The notes: generated by a model not told the origin, from the letters alone. A stretch of 64,000 bases of DNA from Arthrobotrys musiformis (GCA_036971715.1 JAVHJL010000005.1:434001-498000); one strand, 5' to 3'; positions 45,286 through 57,568 are shown, counted from the stretch's first letter. Numbers and translations are program-made.

Positions 45286-47168
45286 GACTAATATGATAAA
45301 TACTGGAGCCTAAAGGCGGGTATGAACCCCTTGTGGACGAAATCCGGCCAATGCCGTGCTGGAATATGGATTATTTTCCACCTATGATCGCCGACAACAA
45401 TGAAACCCCTTCTTCGAGGGAACTTGGAGAATTGGGGTCCCAGAAATCGCCCATATCGACGTTAACACTGAGACGACCCACAAGTCCATCATGACCACGC
45501 CCGTGAAGTTCTGCTATTACTGCTAGAACCCGGGTTTCTCAATAACACAATATCGGCCCCGCGTAGCGTTATAACAGCGGAACGACTCAAAGACAGAATA
45601 GCCCAGTACTGGAAAACAAGGCCAACGGCCATTTCACATCAACTTTGCGGAACTGGGGCGGGTCAGAAAGACATCCCAATAAGAAGATACGGCACCTCCT
45701 TTTACTTTAAATTAAGTCCCGTCGAATACAAACATTTCCAAGCAAAGATTATCATATATCAAGCTATCCAATACTTCTCCAAAAAAGTGCGACCCAGATA
45801 ACAAATCTTCCAAATCCTCGGTAGTAGCTAACGAGTATCCAATCAATCTAGCGTTAGCGTTATAACAACCACAAACATGTACCTCGATCATGGTTCCGGA
45901 ACGGGTATACATCATATCACCACTATTCCATCACCAACCCAACAAGCCTACTATCCAAAGTTAGATAGATGATATGGCCCCTAAAATTCATATTTTTCTT
46001 ACTTTATCTGCGATAATCTTATTGTATTACTACTCTATCCAGATCATGATAAAAGGAATTCGCCGCCCTTATGCATGTTTATAGACCATACATAGATGTT
46101 TAAGACATCGGTTGGAACTATGGATATGACGAAGCAGACGGTCAGGATGAGTCCTCCGAGGAAGCCAGAACCCAGCTCTCACAGGTACGCCCCAATAACC
46201 ATATGTATATAGCATCGCCTTCTCAAATAACACATCAGAAACACGAAATATATATTATCATTTAATATATATACATCTGATAACTCCCCGCGGCATCCTA
46301 GAAGTATTATGACCCAATCCGTAAAAATATCTACCAAAAATCGATTGATGGTATGAATACATAAAGTCTATAACTACACACCCTCGCTTTAATCCATAAA
46401 AAACGGCTTAGGACGCCCCAATGAAAAGATAAAATCCTCAAAGCGACTCTGTTAATGCAAATATGAAAATAAAATCGTAACTCTGGTACCGAATGCGCAG
46501 GAATAACTTGAAACCAAATATAAAAGAACAAGTGATACGCCGGAGCAGAAGAAATCGATTCATACCCGAAGAAACGAATGTATTTATACAATTGATTTAG
46601 AAACGAAAAAAAAGGAGAATGTCCCGAACCCCGCGTGTTTCCTGGATCAAGAACATCGATCAGGGAGGCGTAAGAACCATCAAGGTGTGATGTGTAAGTA
46701 GAGTAATATTTGATAATAGCAGTGGTGAGGTTTTTTTGTTTGTTTCGCAGACAGAAAACTGACGAAGTAAAAAAGTAAAGAAGCTATAAACGCCATTGTG
46801 CAGTCTCGGTTTTATGGATAGACAGTGTAAAAGGGAAAAAAAAGAGAAGGAAAAGCATTGCACCCCGGTATTTCAATATTCAGAGTCCACCCCGCCCACC
46901 GTAGTTTCCGCAGACCCCAGTAAAACAAAAAAGAGGTAAACAAGCTGGCTAACAAAATATAAGGAGAAGAAGAGAAGAGAAAAGAAGAGAAGAAGAAAAA
47001 AAAAGTAGCATATTAATCCCAAAATTGATAGTTTTGTTTCCGGAGATCTGGTAATTCCTCCTCGTGACGCCTTCCCGCTGTGTTCCCTTAATAAAAAAAA
47101 CTGATACCAAAAACCCGACTAACGACGACGGACAAATAACGAAAACAAAAAAGCGATGTTCTTTCTAT

Positions 47169-49209
47169 TTACTGTACCTTTGCAATGACCGGCATCTTAG
47201 CAAGTCTTAATATCGGATATTCGGAGTCAAGTCGTGAGACAACGTCTGGGGCATTGACTTCATACACACCACCCCCTCTCTCATCTTGGCTTTCATAATC
47301 TTCGCTGTAATATCCTTCACTGCCACTGAATTCGCTGCGGCTCTCGTATTCGCTTCGACTCTCATAGTCGCTGATGCTGCGTGGACCACTACCATCAAGC
47401 TCGCTATCTTGATAGTATGTGGGAGTAGACGCTCCGCTCCTCTCGCTTTGGTTGTCGTCGGTTGTAGTACCGTCTTGAAACTGGTCATCGAGCTCTGTAT
47501 CGAGCTCTGACTCTGTGACACCTTCATCAAAGTCTGAGGAGTCAACTACCCGTGGCGCCCTTCTACTCTTCTTGTTCAGTTCAGCTTCCGCCTCTAATGC
47601 GCGCTTTCCGTCCTCAATAAGTGTTTCAGCAAGAAGGTGACAACGCTTGAGGGATGCATTCATCTTGGCCGAAGCTTCAAGCAGAGCTCTATGCTTCTCA
47701 ATATCTGATGCAAGATGCTTCTCGTCTTTAGCCCTTTTCGCCAAATCCTTCTCAGATTGGTCTTTTCCGTCGCCAGAACCGGATGATGAGCTTTCATCAT
47801 CCAAATCATCCTCGTCTTCTTCTTCGTCCTCCAACTCTTCTTCATCAGAGCTTTCGTCTCCTGAATTATATTCGGCCCCTGCTTCTGATTCCGGATCTGC
47901 TTCAGACTCAATGTCCCGACTGCTCTTTCTCTTATGCTTCTTGAATTTATCGGATGACAAAAGTCCTGCTCTAGCTAAGCGACGGAACCTGCGAAGTTCG
48001 GCTGTTTGTTTTCGGATTCGACGTTCGAAGGTTTTATTGATAGCGAGCAGTGAAGCGTTGGAAATTTCGAGGTCCATAATCTGATGTCAAGGTATGTTAG
48101 GGATATCCATATTAATTCTATAATCGGTCGTTACTAACCTTTCTTTCTCGTCTGGCCGCTGCAGCGAGATCCTTTTGATGCTCTATCATGGCATGGGCAC
48201 TAGATATCGCGTGCAGCGGCAAAGTTGGTGATTTCGGAGATTGGTCATATCCACTCACTCCGCTGACCGATCCAGCTCGAGCAGCCCGTACAGGTGTGAA
48301 ATCGGCAGACTGTCTCCGAGAGTGCGACTGGGAGTGGATCTGTGGCGGGTGTGGCGCAGTAAAGGAGTTTCTGTTCGACGAAGGAGCGGAAGGTGGATTC
48401 GAAGGGAGATGAGGTGGAGGGTGAGACAAGTGCGACTGTTTTGTGGGAGGTGATGTTCCGAGTTTGGGACTAGCCATTAACCTAGGCCCTGTTGACGCCT
48501 GGCTACCACTAGTACTGCTGTCGGCGCGAGGAGATACAGGACGGGGATCGGGTGAGAGGTCTCGCCGTCTTGTGTTATTAGTTGGTGTAATATTGGTCTT
48601 GACATAAGGGGTAGGTTTCGAGGGGGTGATGATGGTTGTGGAAACGACGGAGCCATGTCTGGCAGAGGGAGTGAGGTGAGGTGCTGAGGTTGGAGCAGGA
48701 GAAGTGACGGTGTTGACGTTCGGATCGTCTCTGACGGGTGAATGGGAACGAGACGAAGAGCCATTGCGGGTGTCGGAAGCATAGAAAAATTTTGCTGATG
48801 ATATTGGCGGTTTGGCCACTACGGGAACCTTTGCTAGGACTGGAGCTTTAGGAGCACGAAGACCTCCCTTGACGTCGCTGGCGTGGAAGAACATAGGCGA
48901 CGAGGAGGAGCTCACCGTGCTGCTAGGTGTAGTCGACCGAGGTGCTTTTCCAGCTGTCATGAGACTTACTACCGAACCGGGACCTCTTCGTGAGGGGAAA
49001 GAATCGAAATTGGCATTGGGACGAATGGTCGCTGGGGAGATATCGCCAGGAATAGAGGCGAAAGAATCATTGCGTGTGATTCTAGGGGTCGGCCTGGAGA
49101 TGCTTGAGCGGGAGGATATCGAAGACTGCTGGCCGGCAGGAGATATCGGATGAGCGGCCAATCGAGGCCCTGACGGCGGCCCGTGGCCCGCAGAAGGAGC
49201 CAGCGGCAT
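47169..49209 (-). CDS. Conserved fungal Ser/Pro-rich protein with coiled-coil/acidic C-terminal half
   Basis: Model: 49209-48139, 48080-47169; 660 aa, one 58-nt intron with a CTAACAT branch site. Residues 1-340 are low-complexity Ser/Pro/Thr with recurring short motifs (FFHASD, FFYASD). Around the splice the sequence becomes ordered: SAHAMIEHQKDLAAAARRER, then MDLEISNASLLAINKTFERR and KQTAELRRFRRLARAG, a basic helical segment I recall in fungal proteins of unknown function. An acidic Asp/Glu/Ser block and a second helix (LLEASAKMNASLKRCHLLAE) follow, then Tyr/Ser/Glu repeats (SRSEYESRSEFSGSE). No membrane segment or enzyme motif. Function unknown. Confidence 0.8.
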
Positions 49210-50300
49210 TGTGAGGGACTCTGAAAGATGGAGTATGGATTAAAGACCGCGGACGGAAACGGTCAACGGTCGATTGATGAGGTTAGATGGAAGAGCGAAA
49301 GTGGTCAGGACATATGGTAGGAATGAGTCGAATGGTAGTTTTCCGGCCCGGTTTGACTTTTGACCTTTTGACTTTTGACTTTGGATTGGAATTGGGATTG
49401 GAATTTTGAAAGTGGAATTGAAATTGAAAATGAAAATGAAACCGAAGCCGAAATTGACGAAAAGCTATGGGCAGTCGCGAGTCGCAGAAAAAAAAGGGTC
49501 TTGGTGTTTTTGGCCGTCAGGCCTTAATGCCTAAGCCTTATGCTCGGTTTGAAGCAACCACTTGACCAACGGACGGGAAGTCAGTCCTTGGTACGGAGAG
49601 AGGACTGAGTTAAACTGCTCGATGCGGCGAAAGACAAGGAACCGAATATGTCAAGTCGGCGGAGCGAGAGGATTTTGAGGAAAGACGATTCAAATCGAAG
49701 GTTTTCTTCGGGAAGACTTTGAAACAGCGTCCCGAGCTTCCTTTTGTCGAGCCAGGGGACCGAATAATGCCTCGTCCCTGAAGAACCCGGTCGGGAAATT
49801 GCGATCTTTTCTCTTCTTAGCTATGTCGGACGGGAGCCGGTGAAGATTAAAGCAGAATAGAAAAATAGATATTTTATCCGGGAGATTCCTTTGGCTTTGA
49901 TTCGTTAGTCAGCTGTCAGTGGAGTCCAGTCGAATGCAGCCTGGTTCCACCAGGCCAGTCGGGAATACGAATATATGTAAGTATATATGGAATTGAGGTC
50001 GAGACGGATTGATTGATTGATTGATTGATGGAGAGAAGGATAGAGGGGGGAGGAGGGATCGATGGATAGTCTTGAGAGGACCGGGTGTTATATTGGAGAT
50101 GCAGTGGTGATAGTTTGGTGGGTGGTTGATGGTAGTAGTATGGGGAGGGACGGTATGGTATATTATAGTATACCGCAGAGGCCGGATGGATAGTCTCGAG
50201 AGGGTCTTTCGTCCTACGTAGTGAATAGACACCGCAGTTCTACTCACTCCACAGTCAGATCACCTCGCCGGAAAAAATCTATCGCCCTGCATCCAATACA

Positions 50301-50328
50301 CCAGACCAGACCAGACCAGACCAGACCA
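50301..50328 (+). repeat. (CCAGA)5 tract, left arm of an inverted pair
   Basis: Five CCAGA units. Its reverse complement is the CTGGT tract at 50611-50633, about 285 bp away. Confidence 0.9.
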
Positions 50329-50353
50329 CCAGTGCAGTGCAGTGCAGCGAAGT

Positions 50354-50368
50354 GCCAGCCAGCCAGCT
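50354..50368 (+). repeat. (CAGC/CCAG)n tract, first copy
   Basis: GCCAGCCAGCCAGCT followed by CGG; recurs in the same orientation at 50681-50704. Confidence 0.85.
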
Positions 50369-50610
50369 CGGTCGATATAATCCGGTGACGATGACGATGA
50401 TGGTAAGAATAATAATAACAAACGATATCAACAATCAAATCGATCAATCGATTAATCAATCTCCGGTCTAATCGATCAATCTATCAATCAATCCATCTGA
50501 CCGATACCCCAAGAGGAGGGGGAAAGGACCCTCCCGGGATTTAAAAGGAAACAGATCCAGATGATACGATGAGGGGAGACAGATCAAGCTTAGCACCAGC
50601 TCTACTCCTC

Positions 50611-50633
50611 CTGGTCTGGTCTGGTCTGGTCTG
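50611..50633 (+). repeat. (CTGGT)4 tract, right arm of the inverted pair
   Basis: Four CTGGT units plus CTG, complementary to 50301-50328. The pair could form a hairpin of about 23 bp with a 280-nt loop. Confidence 0.9.
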
Positions 50634-50680
50634 CTCATGCTTCCCTTCCCTGCAGCTCCCAGCTCCCATACCATGCTCCA

Positions 50681-50704
50681 GTCAGCCAGCCAGCCAGCCA
50701 GCTC
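50681..50704 (+). repeat. (CAGC)n tract, second copy
   Basis: GTCAGCCAGCCAGCCAGCCA then GCTCG, longer than the copy at 50354. Confidence 0.85.
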
Positions 50705-51583
50705 GAGGAATGTAGAACAAAACACCAGGCATCAAGCAGGATAGGGCGCCTGTCAGTCGTGTCATTCGACCGAGTATACAAGGGCCACGCATATCGATAT
50801 CTAAACAGAGGAAGGTTCATGCGCTAGGCCTGCAGGCTAAGGCCTCGACTGCGGAGAGCTCGACGAATCGATGCTCGCTGTCCCCGCAGAGGAATGTCAT
50901 GCAGACATATTAATGCAGACAAACGAAAGAATGCGAATGCAATCCCTCCTCATTCTACTAGTTTGCAGCACCGGAGCCGCTGGTGGTCTTGTTGCTTCAT
51001 CGTCATCATCACGATACCTGCCACACGCTGCGCACTGCGGACGAAAATGAAATGAAATTAAAAAAAAAAACACCATCGGCAGTAGCTTCACAACCTCCAA
51101 AACATATGGACACACACACATTATCCGGAATTGAATGCATAATATATGCAGCGTGAAGTGTGTCGTGGCCTGCAGCGTCTGCCGACCAGCCGCGGACCGT
51201 TTGCCTTCGTCATCAACATTAACTAGAGGGAGCTTGATTTTCACCACCGCAATGCATCCTCATGTTTCGAAACGCCCCCATTTTTCCCTTACCCCATTTC
51301 ATTTCAATTTCACTTCGTTTCTGGCCAGGAAAGTGTTACTAAAAAAGGGATTCCAATAACCAACCAGCCGCACTTTTGTCGCATTTTTGGCGACACATGG
51401 GATGGCCACGTGATGGCGTGGTCCAGCCGAACACGCTTTTTCTCCTTCTCGTTATGTTTATGATTTCCTCCTGCTCCGAACGTTGCAAACATGCATGCTT
51501 GCATGACATGTTTATCCCTTCCATACTATGACTATGCATCTCGACATCGCGATCGATAGGAATTCAGTAGCTAGAAATCAGCC

Positions 51584-53879
51584 ATGCTGAACGGCGACAG
51601 AGAATTCGTCGAGGATCTCCAGCCCCTCCCAAAGGCTGCCTCAGCTAATCATCACCAACAACAGCAGCATGCTCACATATCTCGCCAACGAGGGCGAAGG
51701 CCCACGTTCGGCCCAAGACCGGCGGCGATAGCCCCCCCACACCCACAGAAACCCCCTACTGCTGTCGCCCAAACGAGCGTCGCAAACGATGAGAATAATC
51801 TCCCTGAACCATCATCCCAATCCACTCTGAAGAAACAGCTGCTCGGCCCCTCTGTCCTCAAACCAGGGCAGGATAATGTCGACCAATCACGAGTCGCCGA
51901 AATCATATACGAAGCCTCCAAGGGTTCCAAATATTTCGTTAATGAATCGCGAAAGGATTTGGAGCTTACGAAGCGCATCGATCGCATTCTCAAGAAGAAG
52001 GCCGACCTCGAAAAGACCGATACTTCAGCCGACGTCAAGAGGGCAGATGCGTACATCGCTGCGCTGGAACTGGAGAGAGATCTGTCGCAAACGATTATCC
52101 ATGTCGACTGCGACGCCTTTTACGCCTCCGTCGAGGAGTTGGACCGACCGGAACTAAAAACCGTACCTATGGCCGTCGGAAAGGGCGTTCTCACAACATG
52201 TAACTACGAGGCTCGTAAATTCGGTGTTCGCTCAGGCATGGCTGGCCATATTGCTGTCAAATTATGCCCTCAACTCGTCTTCCTTCCCCTAAACTTCGAC
52301 AAATACAATGCCAAAGCGAAGGAAGTGCGAGAAGTGCTCGCTAGATATGATGAAAGATTCGAAGCCGCTAGCTGCGACGAAGCATATCTTAATATCACGT
52401 CTTACTTGGAAAAACATAATCTAGAACCCGAGGAAGCTGTAGAAAGGATGAGACGGGAAGTCTTCGAGCATTCGAAGCTCACAGTTTCGGCGGGGATTGC
52501 TCCCAATGCGCGCATCGCGAAGATTTGTTCGAACAAAAACAAACCGAATGGCCAGTTTGTATGCCTTAATCCAAGATCTATGCGCATGATGAATTGAAAA
52601 ATTTTCTTTGCTAACTTTTTTTCACCAGCGTGTGGGTAACGATCGTGGGACGGTCTTGTCATTCATGAGATCACTCCCAGTACGCAAAGTCAACGGTGTT
52701 GGCCGAGTCTTCGAACGAGAACTTGAAGCCGTGGGAGTCAAGACTTGCGGCGACATCTACCCTCTAAGAGGGCTACTATTAAAGGTTCGCTAAAGGCAGT
52801 GTCTAGCGAAAGTTCATTTCTAGCATTCTAACGCTTTCTTTTTTTTCCCCTCCCGTCGGTTTTCTTGACAGCTTTTTGGCCAAAAAGCCTACGAATTCTT
52901 GATTTCCGTCTTCTTGGGTCTCGGTAGGACCGTCATCCGTCCAGCCGAAGAATACATCCGCAAATCCATCGGTAGCGAATCGACCTTCCCGGATCTAGAG
53001 GGGACTGTAAATCTTAGAGAAAAACTCAGAAAAACCGCAGAAGTCCTCGAAGAGGATCTAACGAAAACGGAGCTGCAGGGTCGTACGCTTGCGTTAAAAG
53101 TCAAGATGTTCACATACGAAGAGGCGATTCGACAGAAACCCTTGCCATATCCGATTTGGAAAGCTGGGGATGTGTACGAATATGCATTGCCTTTGTTGAC
53201 CAAATTGGAAGAGGAATACAAGCCAATGAAACTTCGGCTGATGGGACTTAGGATGACTAATCTGTCAAGTAGAAAGAAAAGTGATAATAGTGGGAACAAC
53301 TTTTTCAAGCCTATTCTGGTCAAAAAGAGAAAGCTTGGGGCTGAACATCAGGTGGAAGAAAAGTGGGAGGAATGGCCGGAAGAGGAATGGGGGAAGTACG
53401 ATGAGGCGGGGTTTGAAATAAGGCGTGAAGATGACGTGGAAATGGATCCCGATGAACTGAAATACTTTGACGGGCTAAGAAGCGACGACTTGCTCGGACT
53501 CGAAGGTGGTGATGACGAAGAACAAGAGGAGGCTTCTGACAACGAGAAGAAGAGAAGCGAGGGGGGAGAGGAAGAGAAGGAAGAAATCTACTGGCCATGC
53601 CCGATATGCGACCTTCCACAGGTAGCTGAAGATAAGGCATTCAATGATCATGTGGATTTCTGTCTGTCGAAACAAACTATTAGGGAAGCAGTGCGGGAAG
53701 GCGATGGCGAGAGAGACACCACGCCTGTGGCCCAATCGCCTAGTAGAATGGGGGCATCTGCTTCGCCAGAGAAGGCAGCTATGAACGCTGTTTTTAAGGA
53801 CTACAAGCAGATTGGAAACCACAGGAACCCGCTGCCCTCACGAAGAGGGAGGCCTAGAGGGAAAAGAAGAAAGATCTAG
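51584..53879 (+). CDS. DNA polymerase kappa (DinB-type Y-family polymerase)
   Basis: Model: 51584-52558, 52629-52784, 52872-53879; 712 aa, introns 70 and 87 nt, both in phase. Pol kappa performs translesion synthesis past minor-groove adducts in the nucleus. Catalytic palm: HVDCDAFYASVE (about 172-184), VGKGVLTTCNYEARKFGVRS, and SCDEAYL (about 263), supplying the metal-binding carboxylates; SAGIAPNARIAKICSNKNKPNGQF ends exon 1. The N-clasp typical of kappa (KGSKYFVNESRKDLELTKRI) precedes the palm. The little-finger region includes FTYEEAIRQKPLPYPI and LRLMGLRMTNL. One UBZ-like zinc finger lies near 618-642 (WPCPICDLPQ, DHVDFCLSK), and the C-terminus is basic (RRGRPRGKRRKI), a likely nuclear signal. 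No PIP box was recognised. Confidence 0.95.
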
Positions 53880-54251
53880 TTAATCATTTGTTTGTACATA
53901 TTGGTGTTTCTTTGGCCAATTCGGTGTATAGTTTTTGGACGACAGGTTTAACAAGGTGGAGTTTGTGCTATTCTCTTACTAAGATCTTTCATATGAATTT
54001 ATGATACATTATCATCCCCGAGACTTTGGAGCAGTGAATCTGGTAGTAAACAGTGCTTCGTGATAGTTGTGGTTGTGGTCTACTGAGCTGCTTTGATTGC
54101 CAACCTCGTCTCGAGGCTGCTATTTCATAACCACTCACTCACTTCACCTCGCCCAAACAGCTCCCCACGGCATGATCCTTCCAACGTTCTAACCACAACC
54201 TAAAACCAAGCATCGCCATCGCAGCTTCGTTGGAGGAGGGATACTGGTAGG
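53880..54251. other. Short intergenic region
   Basis: 372 bp between two plus-strand genes; Pol kappa 3' UTR and the next promoter, with no notable element. Confidence 0.5.
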
Positions 54252-55226
54252 ATGTCTACGCCCCAGCCCATTCCACAGCGGTTGACGCCTTCAGCTACTG
54301 CAGCCCAACGGTCCTCTCCTTCCCCATCTTTACCCGTTGGCTCTCCACGCCCGCCCACAGCCGGGTCCCTAGACCCACCCACTCCTCGCCCATCCCAGCT
54401 ACCTTTTCCAGGCGTTTCCCCCGCCGAGCAACCACCAGCTTTCTCTGCCACCGCTACCATAACAACAGACGATGGCTTCTCAACCCAACAGGCTCCAAGC
54501 CAACAGCCCCCGTTCCTGCCCTTCTTCACATTAATCCAAGACGCGACCACCTCCTCCCACTTCCACCCAACGGTCCGCTATGTTTTCTCCGACGACGAAT
54601 TCGACCCTCTCGCCATCCTTCCCGGTCCACCACCACCCACCCACTCCCCCTCAGCCCCAAACAGTCTCTCCAACTCCGCCGCCGCAAACCAAACACTCGG
54701 CGGCGCCAACACCGGTGGGAATAACTCCGGTTCCGGCAGCCAGGCGGACGTAGATAGCAACTCGTCCGGTCACTTTTCGAAACCCGGCGGTAGTCGCAGC
54801 GGTAGATACAACGAACGGGTTATATTAGTTGACGTTGCGGCTGATGGACAGGGGATACTCTCCGCGCATAGTCTGAGCCCCGAATGGCAGGTTGGTGGGG
54901 TTAGTGTTACAAAGGCGCCTACTTGGATGAGTGATGGGGATGGTACTTCGACTACTACTGGAGATGTTGGAGATGGTGGGTTGATGTTGACGATTGAGGG
55001 TGTAGGGAAGGGGAAGAGGAAGCTACCTGGCACGGGTGGGATTATGGATCCAGTAACGAAAGAGAAGAAGGGCAGCATAGAGACATTGGAGGAACTAGTA
55101 GGGTTTTACCAAGAGAGATTGGAGAGGCTACAAGGGGTAGTCGATTGGGCAGAGGGAAGAAAGGTCGTGGAGGGAGATGCCGCCGTACCGGCCCCTGGAA
55201 CGACTGGAGAAGGTGTAGGCAGTTGA
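54252..55226 (+). CDS. Uncharacterised fungal protein with F-x-L-I-x-D/YVFSDDE motif
   Basis: Single exon, 324 aa. The N-terminal 85 residues are Pro/Ser/Thr-rich and disordered. A conserved-looking patch follows (PFLPFFTLIQDATTSSHFHP, TVRYVFSDDEFDPL), then a Gly/Asn/Ser linker, RYNERVILVDVAADGQGI, LSPEWQVGGVSVTKAPTWM, and a C-terminal helical segment with heptad-like Leu (SIETLEELVGFYQERLERLQ). I recall similar FSDDD-containing fungal proteins with no assigned function. No membrane segment or enzyme motif. Confidence 0.75.
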   Translation: MSTPQPIPQRLTPSATAAQRSSPSPSLPVGSPRPPTAGSLDPPTPRPSQLPFPGVSPAEQPPAFSATATITTDDGFSTQQAPSQQPPFLPFFTLIQDATTSSHFHPTVRYVFSDDEFDPLAILPGPPPPTHSPSAPNSLSNSAAANQTLGGANTGGNNSGSGSQADVDSNSSGHFSKPGGSRSGRYNERVILVDVAADGQGILSAHSLSPEWQVGGVSVTKAPTWMSDGDGTSTTTGDVGDGGLMLTIEGVGKGKRKLPGTGGIMDPVTKEKKGSIETLEELVGFYQERLERLQGVVDWAEGRKVVEGDAAVPAPGTTGEGVGS

Positions 55227-55822
55227 AAGGGATATGATGATGGACATTTTGAAGTTTCCATTTCGCCATGACAGGCAAGACATGAGAATCCGGCCTCGTC
55301 AAGGATGCCAATAGGTCATTCGCATAGTATTGGAGGCGGGCAGTGACACTTCTCCCCCTCTCAAGGCGATATCGAAGGATATCGAATCAGGCCAGCTCTT
55401 GCTAAAGCCGACGACTAGTGCCACACTTGCTTTAAACTTGAATGGCATCTTGATCCCTCCAACCATATCATTCTAAGGAGGGCATGAACATAGTTGCTAC
55501 AAGAGACTATATTATTGGAGGGAGCCAAAGGATACCCAAAAAGAAACGCCTCGCATATTTTCCAGAGATGCTGAGAGAAAATGTTATAGTACAGATGGTA
55601 ATCAAAAACATAACCACCAAAGCCAAAATCGCCAATTGAATGTACAAACCTGCACAGCTAGCCTCACCGAACTCTCCAGCTATCCAGGCGGCTGATTAAT
55701 TTGGCACGTGTATAAGAATATACAATGAATGAAAAGCAGCTTCCCATCTTCCAAACCCTCCAATGTTAACCAACCTCAGGCCCTACCCGAGCAACTTCCC
55801 ATTTCTAACCGTAAAGTCTACT
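55227..55822. other. Convergent intergenic region
   Basis: Probable 3' UTRs of the preceding gene and RCF1; nothing else seen. Confidence 0.5.
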
Positions 55823-56320
55823 TCACTTCTTCGCCGCCTCCTTAGCAATCCTCTCCAACTCCAACCTCTCATCCTCTCTAGCCTCTAACTCCTTAATCCA
55901 AGCTCTATTCTTCTCCTTCGCCTTCTGCTCCGCCACTTTGGTCTCCAAATTCTTCCGCGCCGCATGTTTATCCGCATAATAATAACTCCCACCGACCATA
56001 GCCGCAACAGTAAACGCCTGGGCGTAAATTCTACGCCTGAACATCTTATTCGTGTACTCCCTATCATTCCCGGCACGGATGGAACGGGAGGCGCGGTAGA
56101 GGGCCCAGCAGGTCAATGCCATACCCAGCGGGATAAGTGGCTCGTCCGTTATCCGGCGGAAGAGTTTTGTCGTTCTCGAGGTTTCGTAGAATTCTCTGTG
56201 AGAAACGAGGGGGGGTTAGTATATGTTGCCGAATAGGTTCCGATCGTTGGTGGGGGCGTGTGTGACGTACTCGTTGCCCTCGAAGGAGGAGGGCATCTTT
56301 GGGTCCTCTGGAGCTGGCAT
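55823..56320 (-). CDS. RCF1: RCF1, respiratory supercomplex factor 1 (HIG1 domain)
   Basis: Model: 56320-56271, 56195-55823; 140 aa, one 75-nt intron. Rcf1 sits in the mitochondrial inner membrane and supports association of cytochrome c oxidase with the bc1 complex. It starts MPAPEDPKMPSSFEGNEEFY and has the HIG1 domain: PLIPLGMALTCWALYRASRS (first membrane segment), the polar loop with NKMFRRRIYAQAF, and VAAMVGGSYYYA (second). The usual Q/I-x3-R/H-x-R-x3-Q motif is present as N-K-M-F-R-R-R-I-Y-A-Q, with Asn at the first position. The C-terminus is a charged Glu/Lys/Arg helix. Slightly shorter than yeast Rcf1. Confidence 0.93.
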
Positions 56321-57568
56321 TTTGGATGATTGGTCGTGGAGATGGGGATGGGATGGTTCGATTGGTGATGTCTAAAGAGGGTTTATCGGAATGGGTTATA
56401 TTGGCATAGTCGTTGGAAAGGACGGATGGAGCTACAGGGAGGGTGGAGTGGAGAGGCTAGTTCGATGCCGGGCAGTCTCGTGAGGTTGATATGATGCGGC
56501 GGCGTGGTGGTTAAGCGAAAAATCAACGACATCATCACTTTTTCAGGTACAATTTGCAACAAGGCTAACGCGATGGACTATTTTATATTCACGCTCCTTT
56601 CTCAAGATTTCTTTTAAATCTACACAAGAAAAGGATAAAGAAAAATAAAAATTATACAAATTCAAGAAATATTGATATTTAGAGGATTGCTCAAGCCGTT
56701 GAGAGGATAATATATAATATACCGTAGTTAATTACGTTAATCTCGACCAAAGAGTATACACACATACTTGGAGTGCTTTTTCTCCATGCATCTCCCAAGT
56801 TTGGAAGGCTCGTTTATCTTCATCCTGCATGATATAAATACCACCGGGTACAGACTTCGGCACCCCGCCTGCAAGAGCGAAGATAGTTCATACATTGTCT
56901 TGTGAACCAGAGCTGGCCGAAGCCCATACCCCGCACTAGATATGAAGCGGCACAAACATATTAATTAAAAAGGGAAAATAGGATGGCTGGCATGCATATG
57001 ACTGAGCTGTCTCAAAAAAAGCGGGAAGTAACGTACGTAGCCGGCAGCCTCAAGATATCTTGACTACCCACTCCACATTTCAATATACTATCCCCAAACT
57101 GGAAATATGCGACTGCGATGGCTTGCATGCTGGATTATCAGACTGTCAGGGCGGTTGATTATCCGTGAGCCTATGATACTCTCTGAAGAAGACATCTGTT
57201 GTGATTAAGTAGCCAATCACTTATGGATATTTCAAGAGGTATGGTCTCGCTTGAGGGGAACCTGGAAATTTTTATGGCCGCGCAACGTTATAGATTTACA
57301 TATATAGGCATATATTTTCAGTCATATAAACGGTCGAACCCGGGGTCGGAGCGTGGGATAATTGGGGGTACGATGATCCGCTCTATCATATCAACTGGAT
57401 TTCGGCCTTCTATGAGAAATACGGGTTTAGAAAATTATAAAAGGATGAATGAGTGCTTGTCCCAATAACTATAGTTTTGAATCTTTCTTATATACCAGCC
57501 ATTTTTATAACCCTTTCTCAAATAAATTACCACAAAAAGCCTTCTAAGGGTTGTGCTAAAATTCAAAA
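56321..57568. other. Divergent intergenic region RCF1/small secreted protein
   Basis: 1.25 kb, AT-rich beyond 56570. TATAAAA at 57436-57442 lies about 130 bp upstream of the small secreted protein's ATG. No other gene recognised. Confidence 0.5.
57436..57442 (+). promoter_or_regulatory. Candidate TATA box for the cysteine-rich secreted protein
   Basis: TATAAAA, 127 bp upstream of the ATG at 57569, in AT-rich DNA. A typical spacing for a strongly induced fungal gene, but not proof of use. Confidence 0.35.

Larger units (their letters stand above)
42654..47168. other. Long gene-poor region
   Basis: 4.5 kb with no confident gene. The first 0.6 kb is the transporter promoter (TTAAGCTTAA at 42985-42994, AGAAGAAGAAG tract, (GGTC)4 at 43179-43194). 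Further on are TACCTAGGTA repeats (44061-44170), a possible gene relic (45020-45480) and, at 46900-47170, purine-rich DNA forming the 3' flank of the next gene. Confidence 0.5.
49210..51583. other. Repeat-rich divergent intergenic region
   Basis: 2.4 kb between the Ser/Pro-rich gene and DNA polymerase kappa. It contains TTTTGACTTTTGAC-type direct repeats (49355-49382), a (GATT)n tract (50007-50028), CCAGA, CTGGT and CAGC runs (50301-50704) and a CAATCAATCGATTAATCAATC-like block (50430-50492). No coding frame is convincing. Confidence 0.6.

Noticed and set aside
46331..46863. Two minus-strand frames with hydrophobic stretches
   Set aside because: AT-rich composition produces Phe/Leu runs; no signal peptide start, splice pattern or homology recognised.
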